A stretch of DNA of 64,000 nucleotides from the NCBI GenBank assembly GCA_018268315.1, contig JAFDWU010000002.1, positions 62,001-126,000 on the forward strand, read 5' to 3'. Under the pieces are notes generated by a model, which saw only the letters and a program-made list of their open reading frames with translations, was not told where the DNA came from and did not search any database. Positions 33,940 to 41,725 of the stretch are shown one piece after another. A program made the position numbers and the translations under genes. The DNA is from Armatimonadota bacterium (GTDB lineage Bacteria > Armatimonadota > Fimbriimonadia > Fimbriimonadales > Fimbriimonadaceae). Each line of letters starts with the position of its first letter. The first letter of the stretch is position 1.

Positions 33940-34782
33940 TCATTTAGCGAAGAAAAAGTCATCGCAGATGAGGACGTTATCTATTAAGCGCGTATTCCCT
34001 AGCCGGGCTGCTCCGATGGCCGCACCGCGCTCCGTCCTATGGATTAGCGGTTCAAAAGTATCAAAATCTACCAAATCAAGATAGTCCACCTGCCAGCCTG
34101 TAGATTGCAGTGCCTGAATCCCCGATTTAATCGCAGTCTCCACGGCATCATCGCTGCCAGCTATCCGCCTGAGTACTCTATTCAATAATCCAGCATTTTG
34201 AATTTGTTCGGGGGTCAAATAGCGATTTCTGCTTGAAAGTGCTAGCCCGTTTGGTTCTCGCATTGTTGGCAAAATCCGAAGCGTCGAGTTGAAAAACTGC
34301 TCCTTAAATAAGGCCCGAATAACCGCGCATTGCTGTAGGTCCTTCTGGCCAAAGTAAGCAACCTTCGGCTCAAAAATATGGATTAGTTTTGAAACTACCG
34401 TTGCAACGCCGTTGAAGTGCCCGGGGCGGACGTACCCCTCATACACATCCGCGAGCGAACCTACCGATACCGATATTTGATCACCTGCGTAAATCTCCTC
34501 CGCAGCGGGAATGAACAAGAGATCGCAACCTGCTGCCTCCGCTAATGCAATATCGTTGGCTTCATCACGGGGATACTTCGTATAGTCTTCGTGTGGCCCA
34601 AACTGCGTAGGATTAACAAAAAGGCTTACGGCGCAAAACCCGCAATCAGCTTTAGCTGCTCGCATTAGCGAAAGATGTCCCTCATGGAATGCCCCCATTG
34701 TGGGGACAAACCCGCAAGAAGTCGAACCTGAAGCACGAACTTCAGCGACGCTACGGGCGATCTTCAAAGCTGTGCTCCGCAT
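33940..34782 (-). CDS. panC: Pantothenate synthetase
   Basis: A 280-residue PanC that joins pantoate and beta-alanine with ATP in coenzyme A synthesis. Motifs: FVPTMGAFHEGHLSL (the HxGH ATP site), VNPTQFGPHEDYTKYPR (pantoate site), FGQKDLQQ and LALSSRNRYL (KMSKS-like). Length is usual. The start overlaps panB by 32 nt, so the two are translated from one mRNA with panB first. The gene looks lower in GC than its neighbours by eye, with many TTT/AAA/ATA codons. Confidence 0.97.
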   Translation of the reverse strand: MRSTALKIARSVAEVRASGSTSCGFVPTMGAFHEGHLSLMRAAKADCGFCAVSLFVNPTQFGPHEDYTKYPRDEANDIALAEAAGCDLLFIPAAEEIYAGDQISVSVGSLADVYEGYVRPGHFNGVATVVSKLIHIFEPKVAYFGQKDLQQCAVIRALFKEQFFNSTLRILPTMREPNGLALSSRNRYLTPEQIQNAGLLNRVLRRIAGSDDAVETAIKSGIQALQSTGWQVDYLDLVDFDTFEPLIHRTERGAAIGAARLGNTRLIDNVLICDDFFFAK

Positions 34783-35548
34783 CAGGGAAAGCGCCGCTCT
34801 TCACTTCGTCGCTGTATTGCTTAAACGCTGCTACTACTTGTTCGCCCAGCTTTGCGTAAAACTTGGAATGCTTAAAATCGCCCTCTCCCAAACCTAACAT
34901 GTCGTGCATCACCAGCACCTGGCCGTCGCACTCCGGACCGGCTCCTATGCCGATGGTGGCGCACCCCACCGAGCGTGTGATTTCACAAGCCAAGGCGCGA
35001 GGCACCAGTTCCAGCACCATGCCGATTGCCCCCGCCTCATCCACCGTCTTTGCCGCTTCAATAACCGGTTGGCCCCTGCCGTTACGACCTTGAACCTTGT
35101 GGCCGCCAAAGAGATTAACGGATTGCGGGGTCATCCCCACGTGGCCAAACACCGGAATTCCCGCACGAGTTATCGCACGAATCGCCTCATGATACGGCCC
35201 CTCAAGCTTCACTACTTCCGCGCCCGCCTTTACGAGTTCAACAGCTGCACGTACAGCGTCCTCAGGCGAGGCCTGGTACGAGCCAAATGGCATATCGCTT
35301 ATGATCAACGCGCGCCGGGGGGAGCTAGCCACCGCTCGCGTATGGTGCACCATTGCTTCCATCGAAACCGGCAGCGTTGTGTGGTAGCCAAGCATTACGT
35401 TTCCGAGGGAATCTCCAACAAGGATCGCATCTACACCCGCCTCGTCGGCAAGTCGCGCGAATGCCGCGTCGTACGCGGTGATCATGGAGATTTTCTCCCC
35501 TTTACGCTTCATTTCGCGAAGCATTGGGGCGGTGATCTTGCTAGGCAT
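34751..35548 (-). CDS. panB: 3-methyl-2-oxobutanoate hydroxymethyltransferase
   Basis: A 265-residue PanB that makes ketopantoate from 2-oxoisovalerate and methylene-THF. Motifs: ISMITAYDAAFARLADEAGVD.. with the metal-binding Asp of ILVGDSLGN, MPFGSY, KLEGP, VFGHVGMTPQ and IGIGAGPECDGQVLV. TAGAAT ends 14 nt before ATG 35548, suggesting a leader of about 7 nt. panC overlaps its 3' end. The operon appears to contain just these two genes, with panD not visible here. Confidence 0.97.
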   Translation of the reverse strand: MPSKITAPMLREMKRKGEKISMITAYDAAFARLADEAGVDAILVGDSLGNVMLGYHTTLPVSMEAMVHHTRAVASSPRRALIISDMPFGSYQASPEDAVRAAVELVKAGAEVVKLEGPYHEAIRAITRAGIPVFGHVGMTPQSVNLFGGHKVQGRNGRGQPVIEAAKTVDEAGAIGMVLELVPRALACEITRSVGCATIGIGAGPECDGQVLVMHDMLGLGEGDFKHSKFYAKLGEQVVAAFKQYSDEVKSGAFPDAEHSFEDRP

Positions 35549-35577
35549 AGTTCTGTTGGGCGATTCTACCAGCGGGG

Positions 35578-36042
35578 TTAAGCGCTCATCTGAGCACTCA
35601 GGGCTTCCCGCAGCTCCGCACTGTGCCCCTGCGGTTTAACCTTGTTCCAAACCTTGATTACAACTCCCTTTTCGTCAACAAGGAATGTTGTTCGCTCGAC
35701 CCCCATGTAGGCCTTACCATACATGGATTTCACCGACCAAACTCCGCAGGCTTCACAAAGCAGTTTGTCAATGTCGGAAAGCAAACGGAAATTAAGGCTG
35801 AACTTGTCCACGAACTTCTTGTGGCTCTTAGCGCTGTCTGGCGATATTCCAAAGACCTTAACTCCCTCAAAGTGGGGCATCGAGTCCCTAATCTCGCAAG
35901 CCTCAACCGTGCAACCGGGGGTGTCGTCCTTCGGATAAAAGTAGTAAATCGTTTTCGAGCCGAGCGTATCGCTCTTGGTAACCCAGTTATCATCCTGATC
36001 CTGAAGCTTGAAATCTGGGAATTTGTCTCCGATACCTAACAT
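35578..36042 (-). CDS. bcp: Thioredoxin-dependent thiol peroxidase (BCP/PrxQ)
   Basis: A 154-residue peroxiredoxin of the PrxQ class. Peroxidatic Cys44 is in DTPGCTVEACEIRD and Cys49, five residues on, is the usual intramolecular resolving Cys. The GFTKQ-equivalent, FVDKFSLNFRLLSD and RTTFLVDEKG segments are intact. It reduces hydroperoxides in the cytoplasm with thioredoxin. CAGGAGACAAGA gives a good Shine-Dalgarno before ATG 36042. It lies 22 nt after the CBS gene and is probably co-transcribed. Confidence 0.95.
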   Translation of the reverse strand: MLGIGDKFPDFKLQDQDDNWVTKSDTLGSKTIYYFYPKDDTPGCTVEACEIRDSMPHFEGVKVFGISPDSAKSHKKFVDKFSLNFRLLSDIDKLLCEACGVWSVKSMYGKAYMGVERTTFLVDEKGVVIKVWNKVKPQGHSAELREALSAQMSA

Positions 36043-36063
36043 TCTTGTCTCCTGTTGCTCTTT

Positions 36064-36465
36064 CTACGCGCGATCTGTCGCCATGTCCTGCAAAATCGCC
36101 TGCATAAGATCCACTCGCAACACAATCCCGCAGTAACGCTGATGCTCTACAATGGGTAGGACGGTTAAACCGCTACGAAGCATTCGGTGTAGCGCCTCAG
36201 AAACTTCTTCATCGGGATGAGCAACTGTCGGAGATTTCGTCGCGTGGTCGAAAGCAAGGTCGCTAGCAATCCGCACCAAACTTCCCTCTTTATCCGCGAG
36301 TCGGCAAATATCGCCTTCTGTGATTACGGCCACCGGCTTACTATCTTCATCCAGAATCGGGAGGGCCGCGAACTGGTAGATGTCCATCTTATCGACGGCG
36401 TCTCGCATCGTCGATTCCAGACTCAAAGTTGGCGCGTGCGCGTGCAGAATCTCCCGTAGTGTCAT
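36064..36465 (-). CDS. Tandem CBS domain protein
   Basis: A 133-residue protein made of two CBS motifs (about 10-60 and 70-125), the second containing LTVLPIVEHQRYCGIVLRVDLM. Such stand-alone pairs bind adenosyl ligands and act as regulators, and no partner can be identified here. TAAACT ends 8 nt before ATG 36465 with no Shine-Dalgarno. It is divergent from the MTAP-like gene by 29 nt, so the two promoters overlap face to face. Co-orientation with bcp suggests a redox or energy link, but this is context only. Confidence 0.88.
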   Translation of the reverse strand: MTLREILHAHAPTLSLESTMRDAVDKMDIYQFAALPILDEDSKPVAVITEGDICRLADKEGSLVRIASDLAFDHATKSPTVAHPDEEVSEALHRMLRSGLTVLPIVEHQRYCGIVLRVDLMQAILQDMATDRA

Positions 36466-36473
36466 GCCCGGCT

Positions 36474-36479
36474 AGTTTA
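36474..36479 (-). promoter_or_regulatory. -10-like TAAACT, 8 nt before ATG (leaderless type)
   Basis: Minus-strand TAAACT, then AGCCGGGC, then ATG 36465. The opposing MTAP-like gene starts at 36495, preceded by CATAAT 5 nt upstream. Confidence 0.55.
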
Positions 36480-36494
36480 CGCCCATAATGCGCT

Positions 36495-37223
36495 ATGTCT
36501 TCCGCCACCGCTCTAATTGGAGGCAGCGGCATTGGCCACCACCTCGCCGCCCTCGGCGGCGAACTTGTCCACGTTCCCACTCAGTTTGGACTGGCCCGCT
36601 TTCGGCGGCTGGTTCGGGAAGGCACGGAGCTTTGGTTGGTGGAACGGCACGGCTCTGGACATAAGGTTCCTCCAGCCGAGGTCAATTACCGCGCCATGGC
36701 AGTGGGACTGAAGTCGGTTGGCGTTATGCGTTGCATCTCAACCGCTGCGGTTGGCAGCCTGCGTACCGAATGGAAGGCAGGAACCTGTGCGGTTTGCACG
36801 GATATCATTGATCTCAGCGGTCGTAACCTCACCCTGTTCGAGCAAAGCGTCCAACACACGGATATCTCCCACCCATTCGATCGCAGCCTAAGCAAGGCGT
36901 TGGGTGTTTCACTTTCCAAGGAAGGCTTATCTGCCTTTCAGCCCTGCGTGTATGCCTGCACGAACGGGCCGCGATATGAATCGCCTGCCGAGGTGGCGGC
37001 AATCCGCGGACTCGGCGCAGATGTGGTCGGAATGACGCTCGCCAGTGAAGCGGTTGCGATGGCCGAAGCTGGGGTTGCCTTGGCCGCGGTTGCAATGGTC
37101 ACAAACCTTGCCGCCGGACTTTCCCGCGAGACTCTCAACCATGCGGAAGTCGTCCAGGAAGTAGAGCGGATTTCGGAGAAGGTGGCAAAGGCTATCCTGT
37201 CCGCTGCTTGTTCAACTCAATGA
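36495..37223 (+). CDS. Purine nucleoside phosphorylase/MTAP-like protein
   Basis: A 242-residue PNP/MTAP-type phosphorylase. Features: LIGGSGIGHH phosphate loop, LVERHGSGHKVPPAEVNYRA (the RHGxxH signature), the CVYACTNGPRYESPAEV segment and the VVGMTLASEAVAMAEAG block that contacts the base and ribose. It is shorter than typical MTAP (about 280). Substrate preference (MTA, inosine or guanosine) cannot be settled. It is the first gene of a coupled three-gene operon ending in murQ, so a nucleoside and cell-wall salvage group is inferred. Confidence 0.88.
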   Translation: MSSATALIGGSGIGHHLAALGGELVHVPTQFGLARFRRLVREGTELWLVERHGSGHKVPPAEVNYRAMAVGLKSVGVMRCISTAAVGSLRTEWKAGTCAVCTDIIDLSGRNLTLFEQSVQHTDISHPFDRSLSKALGVSLSKEGLSAFQPCVYACTNGPRYESPAEVAAIRGLGADVVGMTLASEAVAMAEAGVALAAVAMVTNLAAGLSRETLNHAEVVQEVERISEKVAKAILSAACSTQ

Positions 37224-38137
37224 GCGATTATTACGGCGGCCTTGATTGCGGCGGATCGACCACGCGCCTGCTCGTCGTGGATGCGGATGGGCAACCAGTC
37301 TTTCAGGCGACATCCGGGCCGGCGAACCTAAGCAGCACGCCCATAGGGCGAATTGAGAAGAGCCTTGAAACGGTTGCTTGCGGATGCCCCCCGATGCGCG
37401 CTTTGTGCGGCTGCTTCGCGGGATTGCTTGATGAGGGCCAGCAACAGCTTGCAGCAGAGTCCTTAGGCAAGAGGTTTGCGGCTAAGAAAGTCATCGCCCT
37501 TCCCGATTACGCAGCGCCTCTCTTTGCCGAAGGCCCAACGGACCGAGTCTGCGCGATTGCGGGCACCGGCTCGTTGGTGGCCTCTTATCGCCCCGTCCCC
37601 GGGCAAGAGATGGGTCTGAAAAGCTTCCGCAAAAGTGGTGGCAAAGGGTATCTACTTGGCGACGAGGGCTCCGCCTTCCACTTTGGCAGAGATGCCATCG
37701 CGGAATACCTCGGCAACCCTGAACAGGCTTCTGCGACCTTGCAAGACGGCATCATGGCGCTATTTGGCCCCGCCAGCCCCACTGAAATCACCCGCGCCGT
37801 GTATCAATCGGCAACACCAGCTGCCCTTGTGGCCAAGATGGCGCCTATTCTCGCCAAGGAGGCGAGAGACGGAAAAGAGTACGCCCTGGCCAGCGTCGAA
37901 TTGCATCTTTCGCGGCTTGCGGAGGTGATTGAAGAACACGCTGCCGTCAACAAAGAAGACCTCGGCGACACCGGCATTCTCCTGGCCGGCGGGCTGTGGA
38001 AAATCTCCGCCATTTACCGCGATGGCATTTCTTCGCAACTTTCACGAATTCGGACACGTAAACCCATCGATTTACGTTTTATGAAGAGGGCGTCCGTCAA
38101 CGGCGCCGTCGCAATCGCGAGAACCTATGGCGACTGA
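37220..38137 (+). CDS. BadF/BadG-type sugar kinase (N-acetylglucosamine kinase-like)
   Basis: A 305-residue ASKHA-fold kinase. The phosphate-1 loop LDCGGSTTRLLVVDADG is followed by CAIAGTGSLVASY and KGYLLGDEGSAFHFGRDAI, and the adenosine motif ILLAGGLWK is near the C-terminus. These fit the BadF/BcrA family that includes GlcNAc and MurNAc kinases. The start is an ATGA overlap with the phosphorylase gene, and it overlaps murQ by 11 nt at the 3' end. Being next to murQ it probably phosphorylates an amino sugar released during peptidoglycan turnover. Confidence 0.87.
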   Translation: MSDYYGGLDCGGSTTRLLVVDADGQPVFQATSGPANLSSTPIGRIEKSLETVACGCPPMRALCGCFAGLLDEGQQQLAAESLGKRFAAKKVIALPDYAAPLFAEGPTDRVCAIAGTGSLVASYRPVPGQEMGLKSFRKSGGKGYLLGDEGSAFHFGRDAIAEYLGNPEQASATLQDGIMALFGPASPTEITRAVYQSATPAALVAKMAPILAKEARDGKEYALASVELHLSRLAEVIEEHAAVNKEDLGDTGILLAGGLWKISAIYRDGISSQLSRIRTRKPIDLRFMKRASVNGAVAIARTYGD

Positions 38138-38963
38138 ATCCCGTAACCCACGGTCTTATGGCCTCGACCGCATGAGCGCGCTGGAAATCGTGCGCCTAGC
38201 CAACGAAGAAGAACACATCGTCCTCCGCGCACTGAAGGCAGTTGAAAAACAGGCTGCGCTGCTTGCCGAGAAGGTCGCAGAGACCTATCTTGATGGTGGG
38301 CGCATTATCTACGTGGGCTCAGGAACCAGCGGCCGTATAGCCACCATGGACGCGGCAGAGATGCCTCCCACATTTGGCACCGCGCCGAGCCAGTTCGTCT
38401 CGCTTGTTTCCGGCGGGGCACAGGCGCTTACCAAAGCCGAAGAAGACGCTGAAGATAAGGAAGCAGCGGCGATTATTGGATTGAACGAACTGCGAGCCAA
38501 CAAGTCCGACATCGTCGTGGGACTCAGCGCATCCGGAAGAACCGCCTTCGTACTCTCCGCCATCAAGCACGCTAAAGCGAAAGGTATCTGGACGGCGGGA
38601 ATCGCAAACAACCCGAAGACTCCGCTCTTGCACCAAGCCGACCTCGGCATCTTCCTTGATACCGGCCCCGAAATTCTCACCGGATCGACCCGGTTGAAAG
38701 CTGGCACAAGCCAGAAGCTGCTTCTGAATCAGGTATCCACCGCCGCCATGGTGCTTAGCGGCAAGGTTGTCGAAAACCTGATGGTGGACGTTCAGGCGCG
38801 AAACGACAAGTTGCGAGACCGGTGCGTGCGCATCATGACCGAACTGACTTCCTTGAACTCCGATGAGGCGCGTGTGGTTCTCCGTGAAAACGAGTGGAGC
38901 ATCCGAAAGGCCCTCGATCACGTGGCGGTAAGCGCGCCAGCCGGAACTAAAAAGACGAGCTAG
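38127..38963 (+). CDS. murQ: N-acetylmuramic acid 6-phosphate etherase
   Basis: A 278-residue MurQ that removes D-lactate from MurNAc-6-P to give GlcNAc-6-P in peptidoglycan recycling. The SIS-fold signatures are IIYVGSGTSGRIATMDAAEMPPTF, GLSASGRTAFVL and EILTGSTRLKAGTSQKLLLN. A C-terminal UBA-like helix region (SLNSDEARVVLRENEW) is normal for the family. It overlaps the kinase gene by 11 nt. Together they handle an amino sugar kinase step and the etherase step. Confidence 0.96.
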   Translation: MATESRNPRSYGLDRMSALEIVRLANEEEHIVLRALKAVEKQAALLAEKVAETYLDGGRIIYVGSGTSGRIATMDAAEMPPTFGTAPSQFVSLVSGGAQALTKAEEDAEDKEAAAIIGLNELRANKSDIVVGLSASGRTAFVLSAIKHAKAKGIWTAGIANNPKTPLLHQADLGIFLDTGPEILTGSTRLKAGTSQKLLLNQVSTAAMVLSGKVVENLMVDVQARNDKLRDRCVRIMTELTSLNSDEARVVLRENEWSIRKALDHVAVSAPAGTKKTS

Positions 38964-38978
38964 GGCTTACAGCTAGTG

Positions 38979-39473
38979 ATGAAAGCCTCGCTTGCAAAGT
39001 TAATCGGTCTGCTTGGCGCAGGAATAGCGGTAACCGGACTGGCCACGCATTCCGCTCCTCCGACAGCCCACAAGTTCAAAGTCGTTCATACCGAAGCCGA
39101 GTGGCGCAAGATTCTCGCCCCCGATGCATTCAACATTCTTCGCAAGCAAGGCACGGAACGCGCTTTCACCGGCAAGTATTGGGACAACCACGCAGCTGGA
39201 ATCTACGTCTGCGCTGGCTGCGGCAATGAGCTGTTCTCGTCCGACACCAAGTTTGAATCCGGAACGGGCTGGCCAAGCTTCTTCAAGCCGATCCGGAAGG
39301 ACGCAGTTTTAGAAAACACCGACAGAACCTTCGGTATGGTTCGGACCGAAGTTGTCTGTAGTTGGTGCGGCGGCCACCTTGGCCATGTTTTCGAAGACGG
39401 ACCGAAGCCAACTGGCTTGCGCTATTGCATGAACTCGGCGGCGATGGTCTTCAAACCAAAAGCAAAACCATAA
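38979..39473 (+). CDS. msrB: Exported peptide-methionine (R)-S-oxide reductase MsrB (copy 2)
   Basis: A 164-residue MsrB with a signal peptide ([25 protein letters not shown]). Zn-binding CAGC and CSWC and catalytic Cys in RYCMNSA are intact. It is followed after 31 nt by copy 3, so the two form a tandem duplication. Its start sits 15 nt after murQ. Which of ATG 38979 or GTG 38976 is used is open; the ATG gives the cleaner signal peptide. Upstream TTACAGCTAGTG has no Shine-Dalgarno. It protects envelope proteins from oxidative damage by family role. Confidence 0.93.
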   Translation: MKASLAKLIGLLGAGIAVTGLATHSAPPTAHKFKVVHTEAEWRKILAPDAFNILRKQGTERAFTGKYWDNHAAGIYVCAGCGNELFSSDTKFESGTGWPSFFKPIRKDAVLENTDRTFGMVRTEVVCSWCGGHLGHVFEDGPKPTGLRYCMNSAAMVFKPKAKP

Positions 39474-39490
39474 GGCGCGAGAAACGGCAT

Positions 39491-39496
39491 TATAAT
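39491..39496 (+). promoter_or_regulatory. -10 element TATAAT, 8 nt before ATG (leaderless type)
   Basis: Consensus TATAAT, then GTCATTGA, then ATG 39505 of the third MsrB gene. Confidence 0.7.
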
Positions 39497-39504
39497 GTCA
39501 TTGA

Positions 39505-39987
39505 ATGGCAAGCAAAGCGCTCGTCCTTGGTACGTCCATCGGACTTACTCTGACACTTAGTGGTTGCTGGCTTCGCATGCCCGCCGAGGAGCAGTTCAAG
39601 GTGATGCACAGCGACTCGGATTGGCATAAGATCCTTTCGCCGAAGGCTTACAGCGTCATGCGTGAGCAGGACACTGAGGATGCCTTCAAGAACGTCTACT
39701 GGGATAACCATGCCGTCGGCGAGTATGTTTGCGCTGGATGCGGCAACGAGCTATTCACATCCGCCACGAAATACGACTCCAAAACTGGCTGGCCAAGCTT
39801 CTTCCAGCCCGTGCGCAAAGATGCCGTTACGGAGCGGATTGATCATTCATTCGGGATCCGCACTGAGGTCATTTGTTCGCAGTGCGGCGGGCACCTTGGG
39901 CATGTATTCAAAGACGGGCCCAAACCAACCGGCTTACGTTATTGCATGAACTCAGCTTCGCTGAAGTTCATGCCGAAAAACCCCTGA
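39505..39987 (+). CDS. msrB: Lipoprotein peptide-methionine (R)-S-oxide reductase MsrB (copy 3)
   Basis: A 160-residue MsrB. The leader MASKALVLGTSIGLTLTLSGC ends in a lipobox, predicting a lipid-anchored protein; this differs from copy 2. Zn ligands CAGC and CSQC and catalytic Cys in RYCMNSA are kept. It has its own TATAAT directly before the gene and no Shine-Dalgarno. Its last 20 nt overlap the end of the convergent TetR gene. Confidence 0.93.
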   Translation: MASKALVLGTSIGLTLTLSGCWLRMPAEEQFKVMHSDSDWHKILSPKAYSVMREQDTEDAFKNVYWDNHAVGEYVCAGCGNELFTSATKYDSKTGWPSFFQPVRKDAVTERIDHSFGIRTEVICSQCGGHLGHVFKDGPKPTGLRYCMNSASLKFMPKNP

Positions 39988-40531
39988 CGAAGCGAACCGC
40001 CCACTCTCGCGCGGCGCTTTCGCCGTCCTCGCCAAAGGCTCCAAAAGCGGCAAACAGCCCTGCCAAGTATGTTTCCGCAGCAAAAGGAAGGCGGTCAATC
40101 TGAATTTCTTGCCGCTCAACACCGCGAAGAAGAATTTCGCAAAGCGGCGAATAGACGCCATTTGCATAGGCAGTCAATGCGGCCTGGCGACTCTCATTTC
40201 TGCTTAGCGATTCAGCGTCGCGCATGAATTGGCGAAGATCAAGGGCTAAGTTCGCAAGCAGGACCTGTCCAAACTTTGTCAGCAGCTCCGCAGTTGAGTC
40301 TTCCGTGCCATGCGCGCGCGGAAGCACCTGCTCTATCCGGGTGAACGCGCGCTCCGCCCATGCCACGAACAGGCCTTCTTTATCTCCAAAGTGGTAATAG
40401 AGGGTTGGCGGCTGAAGCCCAGGTTCGTCCAGCAGCATGGTAACGGTTACCGCGCCGTAGTTCTCCTTTCCAAATAGGCTGGCTGCTGATTCCAGCAGCT
40501 TCTCTTTTCCCTCACCTGAGCCGCGAGCCAC
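39968..40531 (-). CDS. TetR family transcriptional regulator
   Basis: A 187-residue regulator. The HTH covers about residues 8-55: KEKLLESAASLFGKENYGAVTVTMLLDEPGLQPPTLYYHFGDKEGLFVAW, the recognition helix being LQPPTLYYHF. The rest is an Ala-rich helical ligand domain. The GTG start at 40531 gives a short N-arm (ARGSGEG). It overlaps msrB copy 3 by 20 nt tail to tail and may sense oxidative or small-molecule stress, but this is inference only. CACAAT ends 6 nt before the GTG. Confidence 0.88.
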   Translation of the reverse strand: MARGSGEGKEKLLESAASLFGKENYGAVTVTMLLDEPGLQPPTLYYHFGDKEGLFVAWAERAFTRIEQVLPRAHGTEDSTAELLTKFGQVLLANLALDLRQFMRDAESLSRNESRQAALTAYANGVYSPLCEILLRGVERQEIQIDRLPFAAETYLAGLFAAFGAFGEDGESAAREWAVRFVRGFSA

Positions 40532-40665
40532 GAAACCATTGTGTCACGTTCGGCAATATTTATAAAACGATCACTATAGAAACCCGGCAAATCTGTCGGG
40601 AAGCGCGACGAACCAGAAATCCAAAGCGTAAAATAGGAAGTAGCACAGATTTGCGAGATTCAAAA

Positions 40666-41043
40666 ATGATCACTCTAACCCCACGAGCCGTCACCGAACT
40701 AAAAGACCTGATCCAGAGCCAAAGCAAAGAGGGCTCCGCCCTTCGAGTTTGGGTTGCTGGTGGAGGTTGCTCAGGCCTTTCCTACGGAATGGCGCTAGAT
40801 GACTCTCCCGCCGAGGAAGACGATGAGGTTTACGAGCAGGATCAGCTCAAAGTCTACATTGACAAAATGAGCCTCCAGTATATGGATGGAAGCTCCGTTG
40901 ACTACGTTGACGACGTGCTTGGTGGCGGGTTCAAGATCGAAAACCCGAACGCAACCAGCAGCTGCGGATGCGGCTCCAGCTTCAAAACCGCCGACTCAGA
41001 AGGCGGTGGCGGTGGATGCGGCAGTTGCGGATGCAACAGCTAA
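40666..41043 (+). CDS. A-type Fe-S cluster carrier (IscA/ErpA) with Cys-rich tail
   Basis: A 125-residue HesB/IscA-family protein. The ligand cysteines are Cys35 (GGGCSGLSY), Cys100 and Cys102 (SCGCGSSF), standard for A-type carriers. A Gly-rich tail follows with three extra cysteines (Cys118, Cys121, Cys123; CGSCGC), absent from the usual ErpA/IscA end. The ATG at 40666 begins MITLTPRAV, the family start; TTG 40651 is in frame. TAAAAT occurs further upstream. It converges on a PilZ gene with a 1-nt gap. Confidence 0.92.
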   Translation: MITLTPRAVTELKDLIQSQSKEGSALRVWVAGGGCSGLSYGMALDDSPAEEDDEVYEQDQLKVYIDKMSLQYMDGSSVDYVDDVLGGGFKIENPNATSSCGCGSSFKTADSEGGGGGCGSCGCNS

Positions 41044-41044
41044 G

Positions 41045-41428
41045 CTAACCGGTCAGCAGATCAGCCTGACGCTGGAACACCTGATGGACGTATTCCGCCA
41101 CTGCGCGGCGCTCTTCATGGTTTGAAGGCACAAAGCGAATACCGCTTGCAACGAGATCCGAAGCCGGCACCTGCTGGCTGTGGCGAACTTCACCGCGGAT
41201 CGCTACCGGTTCGTTCTCAACGTTGCCCATTCGAATTTCGACAATCTGGCCCACAGGAATCGGATCGCGAGATCGAAGCTGCAATCCACCAAGGCCAATG
41301 TCAACGATGATTGCCCGAATCGGGTTCGCCGCACCCTTGACGTGCACAAGCGCGTAGTCAAGTAGTTCGTAACGAATGTATCGCCGCTGATCAATGCCGT
41401 AATGTGAATTCAAAGTTGCCACCTTCAA
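41045..41428 (-). CDS. PilZ domain protein
   Basis: A 127-residue single PilZ domain. The N-terminal arginine cluster QRRYIRYE corresponds to the RxxxR c-di-GMP motif and DIGLGGLQL to the [D/N]xSxxG motif, with Gly in place of the Ser, so the second half is slightly degenerate. The following beta-barrel and the VASGIRFV strand are present. It should bind c-di-GMP and act as a soluble receptor, possibly for motility or envelope output. The start is uncertain (TTG 41428 or a TTG or GTG a few codons in). It converges on the Fe-S carrier gene. Confidence 0.82.
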   Translation of the reverse strand: MKVATLNSHYGIDQRRYIRYELLDYALVHVKGAANPIRAIIVDIGLGGLQLRSRDPIPVGQIVEIRMGNVENEPVAIRGEVRHSQQVPASDLVASGIRFVPSNHEERRAVAEYVHQVFQRQADLLTG

Positions 41429-41677
41429 TATCGCGAGGCCGCCGGTTCATACCCGGTTTCCATAACAGGCCCCTCGAATTACTATGTCGGCAACATTCCC
41501 AGCAATCTTCTCATCCAAAAAGCCATTTCTTGCTTCACGGCGCAAAATGTCTTTTTCTACCTGCGCGCGCGGAGCCTGTGGCTTGGCCCTCTAGATGCGG
41601 TCTTAGGGTCCATCGCCGTGCATACCCTGGCCCGTCCTAGGGTGAAACCTTCGGAATGTGCACGGACTCAAACGCAG
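41429..41677. other. Gene-free stretch between PilZ and stalk-protein genes
   Basis: About 250 nt without a supported frame. One part (CCGG..TTCATAC..CCGG) looks like a T-arm stem-loop, but I found no acceptor or anticodon stem. I see no assignable RNA gene here, though a conserved structure is not excluded. Confidence 0.35.
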
Positions 41678-41723
41678 CTTCGCCCAGGTTGAGCGATGCA
41701 TAATCGCATATCCCTGGGCGAAG
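41678..41723 (-). terminator. Two-tier hairpin downstream of the stalk-protein gene
   Basis: An outer 11-bp perfect stem CTTCGCCCAGG/CCTGGGCGAAG encloses an inner 5-bp stem GCGAT/ATCGC with loop GCATA. It follows the stop of the minus-strand gene by 2 nt. No U-run is present, so either a terminator variant or a stable 3' end. Confidence 0.55.
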
Positions 41724-41725
41724 GT

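Noticed and set aside
35548-35577. Leaderless call for panB (TAGAAT)
   Set aside because: The hexamer ends 14 nt before the ATG, too far for a leaderless transcript; a leader of about 7 nt is more likely.
41435-41465. T-arm-like stem-loop suggesting a tRNA or tmRNA end
   Set aside because: No anticodon arm, acceptor stem or tag-coding region fits around it.
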